Source: Bacteroidales bacterium UBA5072
Lineage (GTDB): Bacteria; Bacteroidota; Bacteroidia; Bacteroidales; UBA10428
Length of the DNA: 64,000 nt
Direction: 5' to 3'
Assembly (NCBI GenBank): GCA_002415855.1
Contig: DIAS01000056.1
Span: 1 to 64,000, forward strand
The notes under the pieces are model-generated. The model was not told where the DNA came from. It ran no database searches and worked only from the letters and a program-made list of their open reading frames with translations. Both the position numbers and the translations under genes were made by a program. Every line of letters begins with the position of its first letter. The first letter of the stretch is position 1. Below are positions 26,278 to 34,929 of the stretch, in pieces.

Positions 26278-28635
26278 ATGTTCAGGAGTCATTTAATAAT
26301 AGCTCTACGCAACATCTGGCGAAACAAAACATTCTCTGTCATCAATATAGCCGGTCTGGCCTTGGGTCTGGCCATTTCTATTACTATCTGGATCTGGATC
26401 AGGTTCGAATTAAGTTACGATGGTTTTCATGAACATAAAGAGGACATATTTCTTATTGAACAGACCATTCAGATCAGTGACGGAGAATACAAAACCTCTC
26501 GTTGCGGATCCGCTTATGCACCTGCTCTCGAATCGAAGTTTCCTGAGATCCGGAAAAGCGTTCGTATAGGGCCCTCGCTAGAACTGCTGCTCACCACCGA
26601 AGACGATATGGATAGTACAACCCGGGAACAAAAGAAATTTATTGAAACACGTGTGCTGGCTACGGATTCTACATTTTTTGAAGTATTCTCCTTTCCATTG
26701 GTTGAGGGTATCCCAAAAACAGTACTTAAAGACCCGTATTCAATTGTAATTACACAACATATGGCTGAGAAGTATTTTGGATACAAGTCTCCTATGGGAA
26801 AAATAATCAGAATCAATGACTCCTTTAATTTTACCATTACTGGTATTGCCAGGGATGTCCCCGAAAACTCCAGCATACAATTCGATTTTCTTATTCCGTT
26901 CTGGTTTATGCAGGAAATGGGGTACGACCTGAACAGTTATGAAGGAACAAATTTTACCAGCTTCGTTTTATTAAATGAAAATGCTGACTACAAAAGCCTG
27001 GATGCAAAAATACCCGGTTACCTGAATTCCCTGCACACCTCGGAACTCAATCCGCATCAGTTTCTTACTTCACTGAGCCGACATCATCTGTATGGGGAAG
27101 AACTCAATTACATAGGTGTATACTTGAATACCATCGTAGCCATCATGATCCTGTTAATCGCCTGCATCAATTTCATTAATCTTTCAACAGCAAGGTCACT
27201 GAGCAGAGCAAGGGAAGTCGGGATAAAAAAAGTTGCCGGTGCAACCCGTTCTCAATTGGTACGGCAATTTTTGGGTGAATCGATGGTAATGACAATTATT
27301 GCTGTTAACCTGGCATTACTGATGGTTGAAAGGATTCTTCCATTTTCTGACAAATTGTTGCAGACCCGGTTGTCCCTCCAATATAATGATATTCATTTCG
27401 TAATTGGAATAATTATACTTACAGCAGTAACGGGTCTTTTGGCAGGTACTTATCCTGCATTTGTACTTTCCTCCTTCAAACCGGCAATCATCCTCAGAAG
27501 TAAGTTGATTTCCGGATCAAGAGGTGGTCGCTCAAGAAAAGTGCTGGTCATTGTGCAATACACATTCTCAATACTTTTTATAATTTGCACGCTCGTCATG
27601 TCTAGGCAATATGACCATCTTATGAATGCGGATCCGGGTTTTAACCGGGAAAATATTCTGTATTTCAGGCTGAGGGGAAATGCACATAAAACTTATGAAC
27701 TTATGAAGGAAGACCTGATAAAGAATCCGTCAATCAGGTCGGTTACCACTGCATCAGAAATTCCGAACAATATCTTGAGGGGAGATATCGAGTGGGGTGA
27801 TAAAACCCGTAAAAAAAATGTAATTGCCAGAATCATGTGGTGTGGTTTTGATTTCACAACAGCTTTGGGTATGAAAATGAAGGAAGGCAGGTTCTATTCA
27901 CCTGATTATGCGCTGGATTCAACGGATGCGATTGTTGTGAATGAGGAAGCAGTAAAAATTATGGGTTGGAATAATCCCGTAGGGCAAAGATTTCTGCTGT
28001 TTGATAAGGAATATACCGTAATAGGCGTGGTTGACAAAATAAGTTTCTTTCCGTTTAATATAGGCGGTTCAGCATTAATTCTGCCTTTCGGTGCTTCGAA
28101 CAATTATGTTTATGTGAAGCTTCATGAAGGGTGGTCCAATAAAGTCATTGATGATATCCGTGGTATATTTGAAAATTATAACGCTGCATATCCCTTTGAA
28201 TTTAACTTTCTCAAAGACTACAAATACGACATGCTGAAATATGCAGACGTTAACAAAAGGATATTCATCTTCTTCAGCTTCCTTGGTATATTCGTCTCCT
28301 GCCTGGGTTTACTTGGCCTTGCCATTTATGTAGCGGAACAGAAAAGAAAAGAGATCTGTATACGAAAAGCATTCGGATCAACTCACTGGCAGATCGGCAT
28401 GCTTTTCATCAGTAGCTTCACAAACCTCGTTTTCCTGGCCAACCTGATAGCAATTCCTTTGTCCTATTTGGTCATGCATAGTCTGCTGCAATTCTTTACA
28501 CAAAGAACAGCACTAAGCTGGTGGATCTTCGCCCTTTCAGCCTTGATATCCCTAATTTTTTCAATTCTGACAGTGACTTCCCAGTTATACAAAGTTACAG
28601 GTACAGATCCGGCCAAGTATTTACGATACGAATGA
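26278..28635 (+). CDS. MacB/FtsX-type ABC transporter permease
   Basis: This 785-residue permease has the Bacteroidota MacB-like layout: an N-terminal membrane helix (FSVINIAGLALGLAISITIWIWI), a large periplasmic domain, three helices around residues 285-400, a second MacB-like periplasmic domain, and a final FtsX helix set from about 660. Ala/Gly-rich family motifs are REVGIKKVAGATRSQLVRQF and KRKEICIRKAFGS. It ends DPAKYLRYE. It has no ATPase of its own nearby on this strand; the ATPase at 31534 may serve it. It is divergent from a sigma-54 regulator and preceded by candidate activator and promoter sites. Confidence 0.9.
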   Translation: MFRSHLIIALRNIWRNKTFSVINIAGLALGLAISITIWIWIRFELSYDGFHEHKEDIFLIEQTIQISDGEYKTSRCGSAYAPALESKFPEIRKSVRIGPSLELLLTTEDDMDSTTREQKKFIETRVLATDSTFFEVFSFPLVEGIPKTVLKDPYSIVITQHMAEKYFGYKSPMGKIIRINDSFNFTITGIARDVPENSSIQFDFLIPFWFMQEMGYDLNSYEGTNFTSFVLLNENADYKSLDAKIPGYLNSLHTSELNPHQFLTSLSRHHLYGEELNYIGVYLNTIVAIMILLIACINFINLSTARSLSRAREVGIKKVAGATRSQLVRQFLGESMVMTIIAVNLALLMVERILPFSDKLLQTRLSLQYNDIHFVIGIIILTAVTGLLAGTYPAFVLSSFKPAIILRSKLISGSRGGRSRKVLVIVQYTFSILFIICTLVMSRQYDHLMNADPGFNRENILYFRLRGNAHKTYELMKEDLIKNPSIRSVTTASEIPNNILRGDIEWGDKTRKKNVIARIMWCGFDFTTALGMKMKEGRFYSPDYALDSTDAIVVNEEAVKIMGWNNPVGQRFLLFDKEYTVIGVVDKISFFPFNIGGSALILPFGASNNYVYVKLHEGWSNKVIDDIRGIFENYNAAYPFEFNFLKDYKYDMLKYADVNKRIFIFFSFLGIFVSCLGLLGLAIYVAEQKRKEICIRKAFGSTHWQIGMLFISSFTNLVFLANLIAIPLSYLVMHSLLQFFTQRTALSWWIFALSALISLIFSILTVTSQLYKVTGTDPAKYLRYE

Positions 28636-28650
28636 CCGTACAGAAGACTC

Positions 28651-30000
28651 CTAAAAACCTAGCACAAATTGGGTTTGCTCCATCGGCTTCGAAAAGACGG
28701 ATATACTTCCCTTATGCAATCGCATGATCTTTCGGGACAGACTCAATCCTATCCCGGAACCATTTTCTTTGGTGGTATAAAAGGGTATGAATATTTTCTC
28801 GATTTCATCAGAAGTAATGCCCTTCCCGTTATCGGAAACAGTGATTTTAAGTCTCCCCGTGGCACCCTCAGAAACACTGATGGTGATTTTTTTATGGGCT
28901 GTATCCTTCAATGCATCAATGGCATTGTTAATGATGTTGATCATTACCTGATTCAGCAGCTTTTCATCTCCGATGAGTTCTTCCTGTGATCCTTTCTTCG
29001 TTATTCTTAGGTCGACCTTTTCCTCATCTAACCGATTCTTCATCAACAACCGCAATGCCTTTAACCAATTACTGATATGTATTGGTTTAAAAACAGGATC
29101 GGGGATCCTGGTTAGCTTTCGGTAATCTTCAACAAAACGCATCAGTCCTTTTCCGGTGTTTTCAATTACCTCCAATCCGTGAATGATATTGGTAACGTGC
29201 CTTTCGGTAACTTCATGGGCTGGTAAAGGATTATTGTTCCTGATAAAAATACGTGACAGCGTACTGCTCAATGAGGTAATGGGTGCTATGGAATTCATGA
29301 TCTCATGTGTCATAACCCGGATAAGCTTTTGCCAGGAATCAAGTTCATTTTCTTCGATCTCGGCTTTGATATCGGAAATAGAATAGAGCCTGTACCTGTT
29401 CAGACCAAAATTCAACAAGGCCACTTTCAGGGAAAACAAATGCAGCTCTGTTCCGTTAAGCACTTTAATCGTACGACTCTGGCCGGGCGTAATGAGCATC
29501 ATCTGTTCATATAGGTCCTTGTTCTTTTGCTTAAGCAGATCGATATGACTAATAGAAGGCAGACCGATGAAATCCAGGGCCGAATCATTAATCTGCTCGA
29601 TGTAGCCCTTTTCGTCAACAGCCAATAACCCGGTAGCAGAGGATTTCAGCATTTCATGAAAGAACTTTTCGTTGTGCTCGTTCACAATTTTTATATCGGC
29701 GATATGCTTGTTCAGTTTGTTGAGACTTTGGTGCAAAGCGAGCAAAGACCCGGGACGAATATGTTCGGTATAATGAAGTGTCGTGTCATCGTTTGTAACT
29801 GCGTCGAAAAAAAATGCCAGTTTGCGGTTCACACTATTCAGGAAATATAAAAGGCTGAAGAATAGAATCAGAACGACCAAAACCAGGGGAGTAGCAACAA
29901 GCCAGTTGCGATGATATGAACCAATAGCCAGGCCTGCCGTGGCAACGGCAAATAGCAAAAGTCGGATGATGACAGACAGGTTGAATGATTTATAAATCAT
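28651..30000 (-). CDS. NtrY-like membrane sensor histidine kinase
   Basis: This 449-residue kinase matches the one at 23299: two N-terminal transmembrane helices, a PAS-like segment (MLKSSATGLLAVDEKGYIEQINDSA), H-box MTHEIMNSIAP, N-box NIINNAIDA, and DNGKGI plus FYTTKENGSGIGLSLSRKI. It overlaps the start of its partner regulator's gene end by 11 nt. It lies tail to tail with the permease at 26278 (15-nt gap). The shared architecture and gene order with the 23299-26061 pair point to duplication. Confidence 0.9.
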   Translation of the reverse strand: MIYKSFNLSVIIRLLLFAVATAGLAIGSYHRNWLVATPLVLVVLILFFSLLYFLNSVNRKLAFFFDAVTNDDTTLHYTEHIRPGSLLALHQSLNKLNKHIADIKIVNEHNEKFFHEMLKSSATGLLAVDEKGYIEQINDSALDFIGLPSISHIDLLKQKNKDLYEQMMLITPGQSRTIKVLNGTELHLFSLKVALLNFGLNRYRLYSISDIKAEIEENELDSWQKLIRVMTHEIMNSIAPITSLSSTLSRIFIRNNNPLPAHEVTERHVTNIIHGLEVIENTGKGLMRFVEDYRKLTRIPDPVFKPIHISNWLKALRLLMKNRLDEEKVDLRITKKGSQEELIGDEKLLNQVMINIINNAIDALKDTAHKKITISVSEGATGRLKITVSDNGKGITSDEIEKIFIPFYTTKENGSGIGLSLSRKIMRLHKGSISVFSKPMEQTQFVLGF

Positions 30001-31372
30001 ACTTTTTTATTTTATTGTAAAGCGTCTGGCGTGATATTCCCAGCTGACTTGCAACGGCAGTGTGCTTCCCGTTATGCTTGTCGAGTGCAGCTTCGATCAT
30101 ATGTTTTTCCATCTCATCGAGGGTGAGCAAATTGGTCCCTGTAGCCTTACCAGCCGATTTAAAAACAAAGTCATCAGGAGTCAGGGTTCCGGCATCGCTG
30201 AGAATCACTGCTTTCTCAATTGTATGCTGCAATTCCCTTACGTTTCCCGGCCAGGGATATTCCGATAGCTTATGCAAAGCCTTAGGACTGATTTTAAGCG
30301 GAGGCTTACGGTACTTTCTTTCAAAACAGGCAAGGAAGTAAGAAGCCAGGGATTCAATATCGCCCCCCCGTTCACGAAGCGGCGGGACCTCGATCCAGAT
30401 GGTGTTGATCCGGTATAGCAAGTCTTCGCGAAATCTATGCTGTGCAACGAGTTGTTCCAGATCGCAGTTGGTGGCGCAAATAAGACGGATGTCAACAGGA
30501 ACAGTCTGGTTGGAGCCGACAGGAATTATGGTCCGGCTTTGCAGCGCGGTCAGCAGTTTTGATTGAAGCGCATGTGGCAGGTTGCCTATTTCATCAAGGA
30601 AAAGTGTTCCTCTGTGGGCAAGTTGGAATTTCCCAATGCGATCTTCATGCGCATCGGTGAAAGCCCCCTTTTTGTGACCGAAAAGTTCGCTTTCGAATAG
30701 CGTTTCCGGGATTGCTCCCATATCAACGCTTACCAGTAATTCGTTGTTTCGTTCCGATCTCCGGTGTATCTCGTATGCCACCAGCTCCTTCCCTGTTCCG
30801 TTCTCACCTGTTATCAGAACATTGGCATCGGTTTTGGCCACTTTTGCAATGGTCTGCATCATGCTTATAATCCCCGGAGAGGTTCCTACCATTTGCCGCT
30901 GTTCCTGATTCAACTCTTTCTTAATGGTTTGTTCCCTTTGCTTCAACTCTTCTACCTGCACAATGGAGCGCCTGAGCTTCAGCGTAGCCAGTAAGGTTGC
31001 CAGTAACTTCTCATTTTCCCAGGGTTTTAAAATAAAATCGGCAGCTCCGTTCTTTAACGCTTTAACTGCAAGTTCAACATCACCATAAGCGGTAATCATT
31101 ACTACTTCGGTTGTTGGTGATCTTCTCTTTATCTCACCCAGCCAGTATAATCCCTCATTACCGGTATTAATCCCGGCAGAGAAGTTCATATCGAGCAACA
31201 CGATATCGTAATCCTCCTTTTCTAAAGCAGCAGGGATTAAATTCGGATTGGCCAGGGCTACAACCAGCTCGAAATCAAGCTGTAGAAGCATCTTTAAGGC
31301 ACTAAGCGCATTTTTATTGTCATCTACAACAAGTATTCTACCATTTTGCATGATCATGATCTTAACTATCAA
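29990..31372 (-). CDS. NtrC-family sigma-54-dependent response regulator
   Basis: The 460-residue regulator has a receiver domain (ILVVDDNKNALSALK; VLLDMNFSAG), an AAA+ domain (GENGTGKELVAYEIH; GTLFLDEIGN), and a C-terminal Fis-type helix-turn-helix (AVASQLGISRQTLYNKIKKY). The sigma-54 loop again reads GAFTDA. The frame begins MIVKIMIMQNG; the ATG of MQNGRILVVDD, codon 8, fits the paralogue better as start. It is divergent from the ABC ATPase gene at 31534, and the gap between them holds operator-like repeats and a -24/-12-like site. Confidence 0.92.
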   Translation of the reverse strand: MIVKIMIMQNGRILVVDDNKNALSALKMLLQLDFELVVALANPNLIPAALEKEDYDIVLLDMNFSAGINTGNEGLYWLGEIKRRSPTTEVVMITAYGDVELAVKALKNGAADFILKPWENEKLLATLLATLKLRRSIVQVEELKQREQTIKKELNQEQRQMVGTSPGIISMMQTIAKVAKTDANVLITGENGTGKELVAYEIHRRSERNNELLVSVDMGAIPETLFESELFGHKKGAFTDAHEDRIGKFQLAHRGTLFLDEIGNLPHALQSKLLTALQSRTIIPVGSNQTVPVDIRLICATNCDLEQLVAQHRFREDLLYRINTIWIEVPPLRERGGDIESLASYFLACFERKYRKPPLKISPKALHKLSEYPWPGNVRELQHTIEKAVILSDAGTLTPDDFVFKSAGKATGTNLLTLDEMEKHMIEAALDKHNGKHTAVASQLGISRQTLYNKIKKYDL

Positions 31373-31404
31373 ATGTATGGAACTTCTGAAACAGGTTAAA
31401 GAAA

Positions 31405-31444
31405 GTGTCCAATTATTTTACACATTGTGGTGATTATTTTACAG
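31405..31444. promoter_or_regulatory. Tandem operator-like repeats (probable activator sites)
   Basis: GTGTCCAATTATTTTACAC (31405-31423, an imperfect dyad with GTGT/ACAC ends) and GTGGTGATTATTTTACAG (31427-31444) share ATTATTTTACA at a 21-nt offset. They resemble the TGTC-N9-GACA dyads at 26101 in size, AT-rich centre and two-turn spacing. They lie in the gap between the second sigma-54 regulator and the ABC operon, about 70-90 nt upstream of a -24/-12-like sequence. Confidence 0.45.
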
Positions 31445-31495
31445 TTTTTACAGAGGCAATTTCATAAGTGGTTACCTGTGAAACAAATACATATG

Positions 31496-31511
31496 TGGCA
31501 TCGAATTTGAC
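31496..31511 (+). promoter_or_regulatory. Candidate sigma-54 (-24/-12) promoter for the ABC operon
   Basis: TGGCATCGAATTTGAC has a perfect TGGCA -24 box and TTG of the -12 box at the right spacing, with A in place of the conserved C. It ends 22 nt before the ATG at 31534. The matching arrangement upstream of the permease at 26278 supports it. It also argues that the ATPase starts at 31534 and not at an upstream codon. Confidence 0.4.
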
Positions 31512-31533
31512 CTTTTTGCTAAAAACTTGCAGC

Positions 31534-32247
31534 ATGATAAAAACCATTGATCTTACCAAGGTTTTCCGTACCGATGAAGTGGAAACTACAGCCCTCAGTA
31601 AAATAAATCTTGCAGTCAGAAAAGGCGAGTTTGTCGCCGTTATGGGTCCTTCGGGATGCGGAAAATCGACCTTGCTGAATATTATTGGTTTAATTGACAA
31701 TCTCACGGAAGGACAATATTTCTTCGACGAAAAAGATGTTTCAAAACTGAAGGAAGGAGACCGCACACAAATGCGTAAGGGAAATATCGGGTTTGTGTTT
31801 CAAAGCTTTAACCTGATAGATGAGTTGACAGTATTTGAAAATGTGGAATTACCTCTCGTGTATATGCGGATCCGGGAATCAATCCGCAAGAAGATGGTGG
31901 AGCATATTCTGGAAAGGATGAAGATCGGCCATCGCAGAAGTCATTTCCCCCAGCAACTTTCGGGAGGACAGCAGCAACGCGTTGCAATTGCCCGTGCTGT
32001 GGTGGCAGGTCCCAAACTAATCCTTGCCGATGAACCTACCGGTAATCTCGACTCAAAGAACGGTCTCGAAGTGATGAAATTGTTGTCAGAGCTGAACAAG
32101 GAGGGAACAACCATTGTTATGGTCACCCACTCTGAAAGGGACTCAGGCTACGCGCACCGTGTGGTAAACCTTTTCGACGGCAGGATCATCACCGAAGAAA
32201 TGAAGAGGAGTATGGAGGTGGCTTACCGGGAGAGTGAGGAGATATAA
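31534..32247 (+). CDS. ABC transporter ATP-binding protein (MacB/LolD type)
   Basis: This is a 237-residue ATPase. Motifs seen: Walker A GPSGCGKSTLLN, Q-loop FVFQSFNLI, signature LSGGQQQRVAIARA, Walker B LILADEPTGNLD and the H-loop MVTHSERD. The first domain residues MIKTIDLTKVF match family starts, so the ATG at 31534 is chosen over an open stretch reaching back to 31468. It precedes three FtsX-type permeases on the same strand and probably energises them, as in MacB-like or BceA-like mechanotransmission systems. Confidence 0.93.
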   Translation: MIKTIDLTKVFRTDEVETTALSKINLAVRKGEFVAVMGPSGCGKSTLLNIIGLIDNLTEGQYFFDEKDVSKLKEGDRTQMRKGNIGFVFQSFNLIDELTVFENVELPLVYMRIRESIRKKMVEHILERMKIGHRRSHFPQQLSGGQQQRVAIARAVVAGPKLILADEPTGNLDSKNGLEVMKLLSELNKEGTTIVMVTHSERDSGYAHRVVNLFDGRIITEEMKRSMEVAYRESEEI

Positions 32248-32527
32248 GGAAAGAAGGTAAATGGTAAACAGTAAAAGGTTGCTGCCGTTGCTGCACCAAT
32301 ACTCCAGTCAGAATTTCAGGCAATACAGGCTATCACCAGAGTTGTGCAGACCGGCATGGTGTTTTCGTTGGGAAGCATGAAAATAGAAGAACCCAAGGCA
32401 TGTTTCGGGGTGGTCGAAGGCGGGTTTATCTTCATCATGGAAACCACCCGCGGAAAGCATAAGAGAGAAGCCGTAAAGCAACATCAGACTGTGATTTCAG
32501 GAAACCATGAACGTAAAATTTTATTCT
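32248..32527 (+). other. Gap with an in-frame protein-like open stretch
   Basis: After the ATPase stop and one more stop at 32272-32274 the same frame stays open to a TAA at about 32533-32535, about 86 codons. It reads like coding sequence (QSEFQAIQAITRVVQTG, KACFGVVEGGFIFI), with a possible GTG start at 32344 or an ATG at 32359. It overlaps the next gene's start. I do not recognise it. It could be a small gene or the remnant of a longer one. Confidence 0.3.
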
Positions 32528-34879
32528 ATGATTAAGTATTTCTCCAAAATTGCCTTTCGTTACCTGTGGCACCACAAAACATACAGCGGCCTCAATTATG
32601 CCTGCCTGGCATTCGGATTTAGCTGTGCCATTATTGCAGCACTTTATATACTCAATATATACAGTTACGACAAATTTCATAAAAACTATGACCGGCTCTA
32701 TGCTGTTGAAGCCCTGGTAACTTTTTTTAACGGGGATCAATTCCCGAAAGAATATCTTTCTGCTTCACTGCCTGATTTGCTGAAAAAACATGCCCCGGAA
32801 ATTGAAGAGATAACCAGGGTCGCCGAACGAAGCTTTTCTTTTGTCAGTGGAGACAAAACGCTCATTTGTGATGGATTATATGCTGACAACAACTTTTTCG
32901 ATGTCTTTACTTTTCCATTAATTCAGGGGAATAATCTCGATTTGCTCAGTGATCTGAACGCAATAGCAATTTCGGAACCAATGGCCATGAGATTCTTTGA
33001 AAGTACTGATTGCGTAGGTAGGTTCCTTATTCTAAAAGACGGGCAAAAACAGGGAGTTTTTAAAATTTCCGGTGTATTCCGGAAAGTTCCTGCTCAATCG
33101 TTCATGCAGTTCGATTTTGTAATTCCTTTCTCAAAATTCCTCGCAGAAAACAGTTATGCCCTCGAAGCCGGGGCTTCCTCCAACCTGACCTGGATAGTAT
33201 TGAAGCAAAATATTGATTATAAGTTAGTGAATAACAAGATAAAAAAGCTGATCGAAAGCCAGGAAGCCAATTTAAACCAGGAATTGTTCCTGTTTCCGCT
33301 TAAAGAAAAGATATTATACGATTATGCCGGCGGCAAGAGGATATGGGGTGAGATGCAAAGGGTTGTCATTGTTGGTGCTGTCGGACTGGTAATTCTTTTA
33401 ATTGCATGTTTCAATTTTATAAACCTGGCTATAGCTGTAAATATCAGGAGGTATCGCGAAGCCGGAATCAAGAAAGTGGTTGGTTCAAAAAAATCCATAA
33501 TTGTCTATCAGTTTCTGGGCGAAACATTGGTTATTATTCTGGCAAGCCTTTCAAGTGCTGCCTTGTTGGTCAATCTGCTTCTGCCTGAGCTGAACGCTAT
33601 GCTGAACACCAATATTCATCTCCGCTTGCTGGATCTCAGGATGATCGCATTTTTCATATCTGTTGCCCTGTTTACGGGTTTGGTTGCCGGTTTATTTCCA
33701 GCCCTGTACCTCGCATCATCCACCCCCCAGAGTATTTTAAAAGGAAATACAATTACCCGACACAGTTACAGTATTTTACGACAAAGCCTGATCGTTTTCC
33801 AATTCACCATTCCTATTGCACTGATAATATGCATGATGATTATTAAAGCCCAGGATAGCTACATGCGCAATTATGATGTCGGGGTGGATAAGGACAAGCT
33901 GATCGTTCTGGAAAATTCTGAAAACATGATGAACCATGCCGATGCAGTAAAGACTGAATTACTTGCTATTCCAGGTATTGAGGGAGTAAGTTACACCAAT
34001 TGCATCCCCTCCAGAGGAGCAAGGGTTTCAAATGAAGTCAGCTGGGAAGGTAAGGATGTTACGGAAAAACTCCATTTCTGGTGCATCAATGCTGATTTTG
34101 ATTACAACAAAGTGGTAAAGATCAACATGTTCGATGGAAGATTCTTCGATCCTGCATTTCCTTCCGATTCTGAGTGTTATGTGATTAATGATATTGCCGC
34201 ACAGGTGATGAAGAATGATAATCCGCTTGGTTCAACCATCACGCTCGATGGAAAAAAAGGAACGATCATCGGCGTCATTAAGGACTTTTATGCAATTGAT
34301 CTTGCCGGACCCCTGGTACCTGTGATCATTGGCACTGGACCAGCCCCAAAACCATCACTGCTGGTAAAGTATTCATCCGGGACATACGCTTCCATAACCG
34401 ATGAAATTAAGAAAGTCCATAACCGGTACTGCCCCGACACACCCTTTAAGGCAACGCTGTTTCGTGACCTGGCCTCTTACAGCAATCTGAGTCTGCCTTC
34501 CATGCTTATCGGACTGGCTTTTATGATTGCTTTGTTACTGGCATGCATGGGATTGTTCGGACTCGCATCGTTTACAGCTGAAAGCAGGACCAAAGAGATC
34601 GGCATCAGGAAGACAAACGGGGCAACAACGAAATCGATTATGGGTCTGTTGCTTACCAATTACATCAAATGGCTGACCATTTCATTTTTAATCGCCTTAC
34701 CCATAGCATTTATTTTAGGGAAAACCTTTCTGGCAAGGTTCTATTTTCATACGCCAATCCCGCTTTGGGCATTTCTGCCGGGACCGGCAATTGCTTTTGT
34801 TGTTGCATTATCAACGGTCAGTTCCCAAACCTGGAATGTTGCACGAAGAAACCCTGTGGAGGCGTTGAGATATGAATAA
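32528..34879 (+). CDS. MacB/FtsX-type ABC transporter permease
   Basis: This permease has an N-terminal helix (TYSGLNYACLAFGFSCAIIAALYIL), a periplasmic domain, a central helix bundle (VVIVGAVGLVILLIACFNFINLA), a second periplasmic domain and a C-terminal FtsX bundle (LIGLAFMIALLLACMGLFGLASF). RTKEIGIRKTNGATTKSI and the NPVEALRYE end are family hallmarks. The ATG at 32528 (MIKYFSKIAFR) aligns with the start of the paralogue at 34930; an in-frame ATG at 32507 would add seven residues. It is the second gene of the ATPase operon. Confidence 0.9.
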   Translation: MIKYFSKIAFRYLWHHKTYSGLNYACLAFGFSCAIIAALYILNIYSYDKFHKNYDRLYAVEALVTFFNGDQFPKEYLSASLPDLLKKHAPEIEEITRVAERSFSFVSGDKTLICDGLYADNNFFDVFTFPLIQGNNLDLLSDLNAIAISEPMAMRFFESTDCVGRFLILKDGQKQGVFKISGVFRKVPAQSFMQFDFVIPFSKFLAENSYALEAGASSNLTWIVLKQNIDYKLVNNKIKKLIESQEANLNQELFLFPLKEKILYDYAGGKRIWGEMQRVVIVGAVGLVILLIACFNFINLAIAVNIRRYREAGIKKVVGSKKSIIVYQFLGETLVIILASLSSAALLVNLLLPELNAMLNTNIHLRLLDLRMIAFFISVALFTGLVAGLFPALYLASSTPQSILKGNTITRHSYSILRQSLIVFQFTIPIALIICMMIIKAQDSYMRNYDVGVDKDKLIVLENSENMMNHADAVKTELLAIPGIEGVSYTNCIPSRGARVSNEVSWEGKDVTEKLHFWCINADFDYNKVVKINMFDGRFFDPAFPSDSECYVINDIAAQVMKNDNPLGSTITLDGKKGTIIGVIKDFYAIDLAGPLVPVIIGTGPAPKPSLLVKYSSGTYASITDEIKKVHNRYCPDTPFKATLFRDLASYSNLSLPSMLIGLAFMIALLLACMGLFGLASFTAESRTKEIGIRKTNGATTKSIMGLLLTNYIKWLTISFLIALPIAFILGKTFLARFYFHTPIPLWAFLPGPAIAFVVALSTVSSQTWNVARRNPVEALRYE

Positions 34880-34929
34880 TGACACATTGCGACACGACTT
34901 TAAATAATTAGGCTAATAAACCGGGAACC

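Noticed and set aside
31468..31533. Upstream extension of the ABC ATPase frame
   Set aside because: The family start is MIKTIDLTKVF at 31534 and a promoter-like sequence lies inside the extension.
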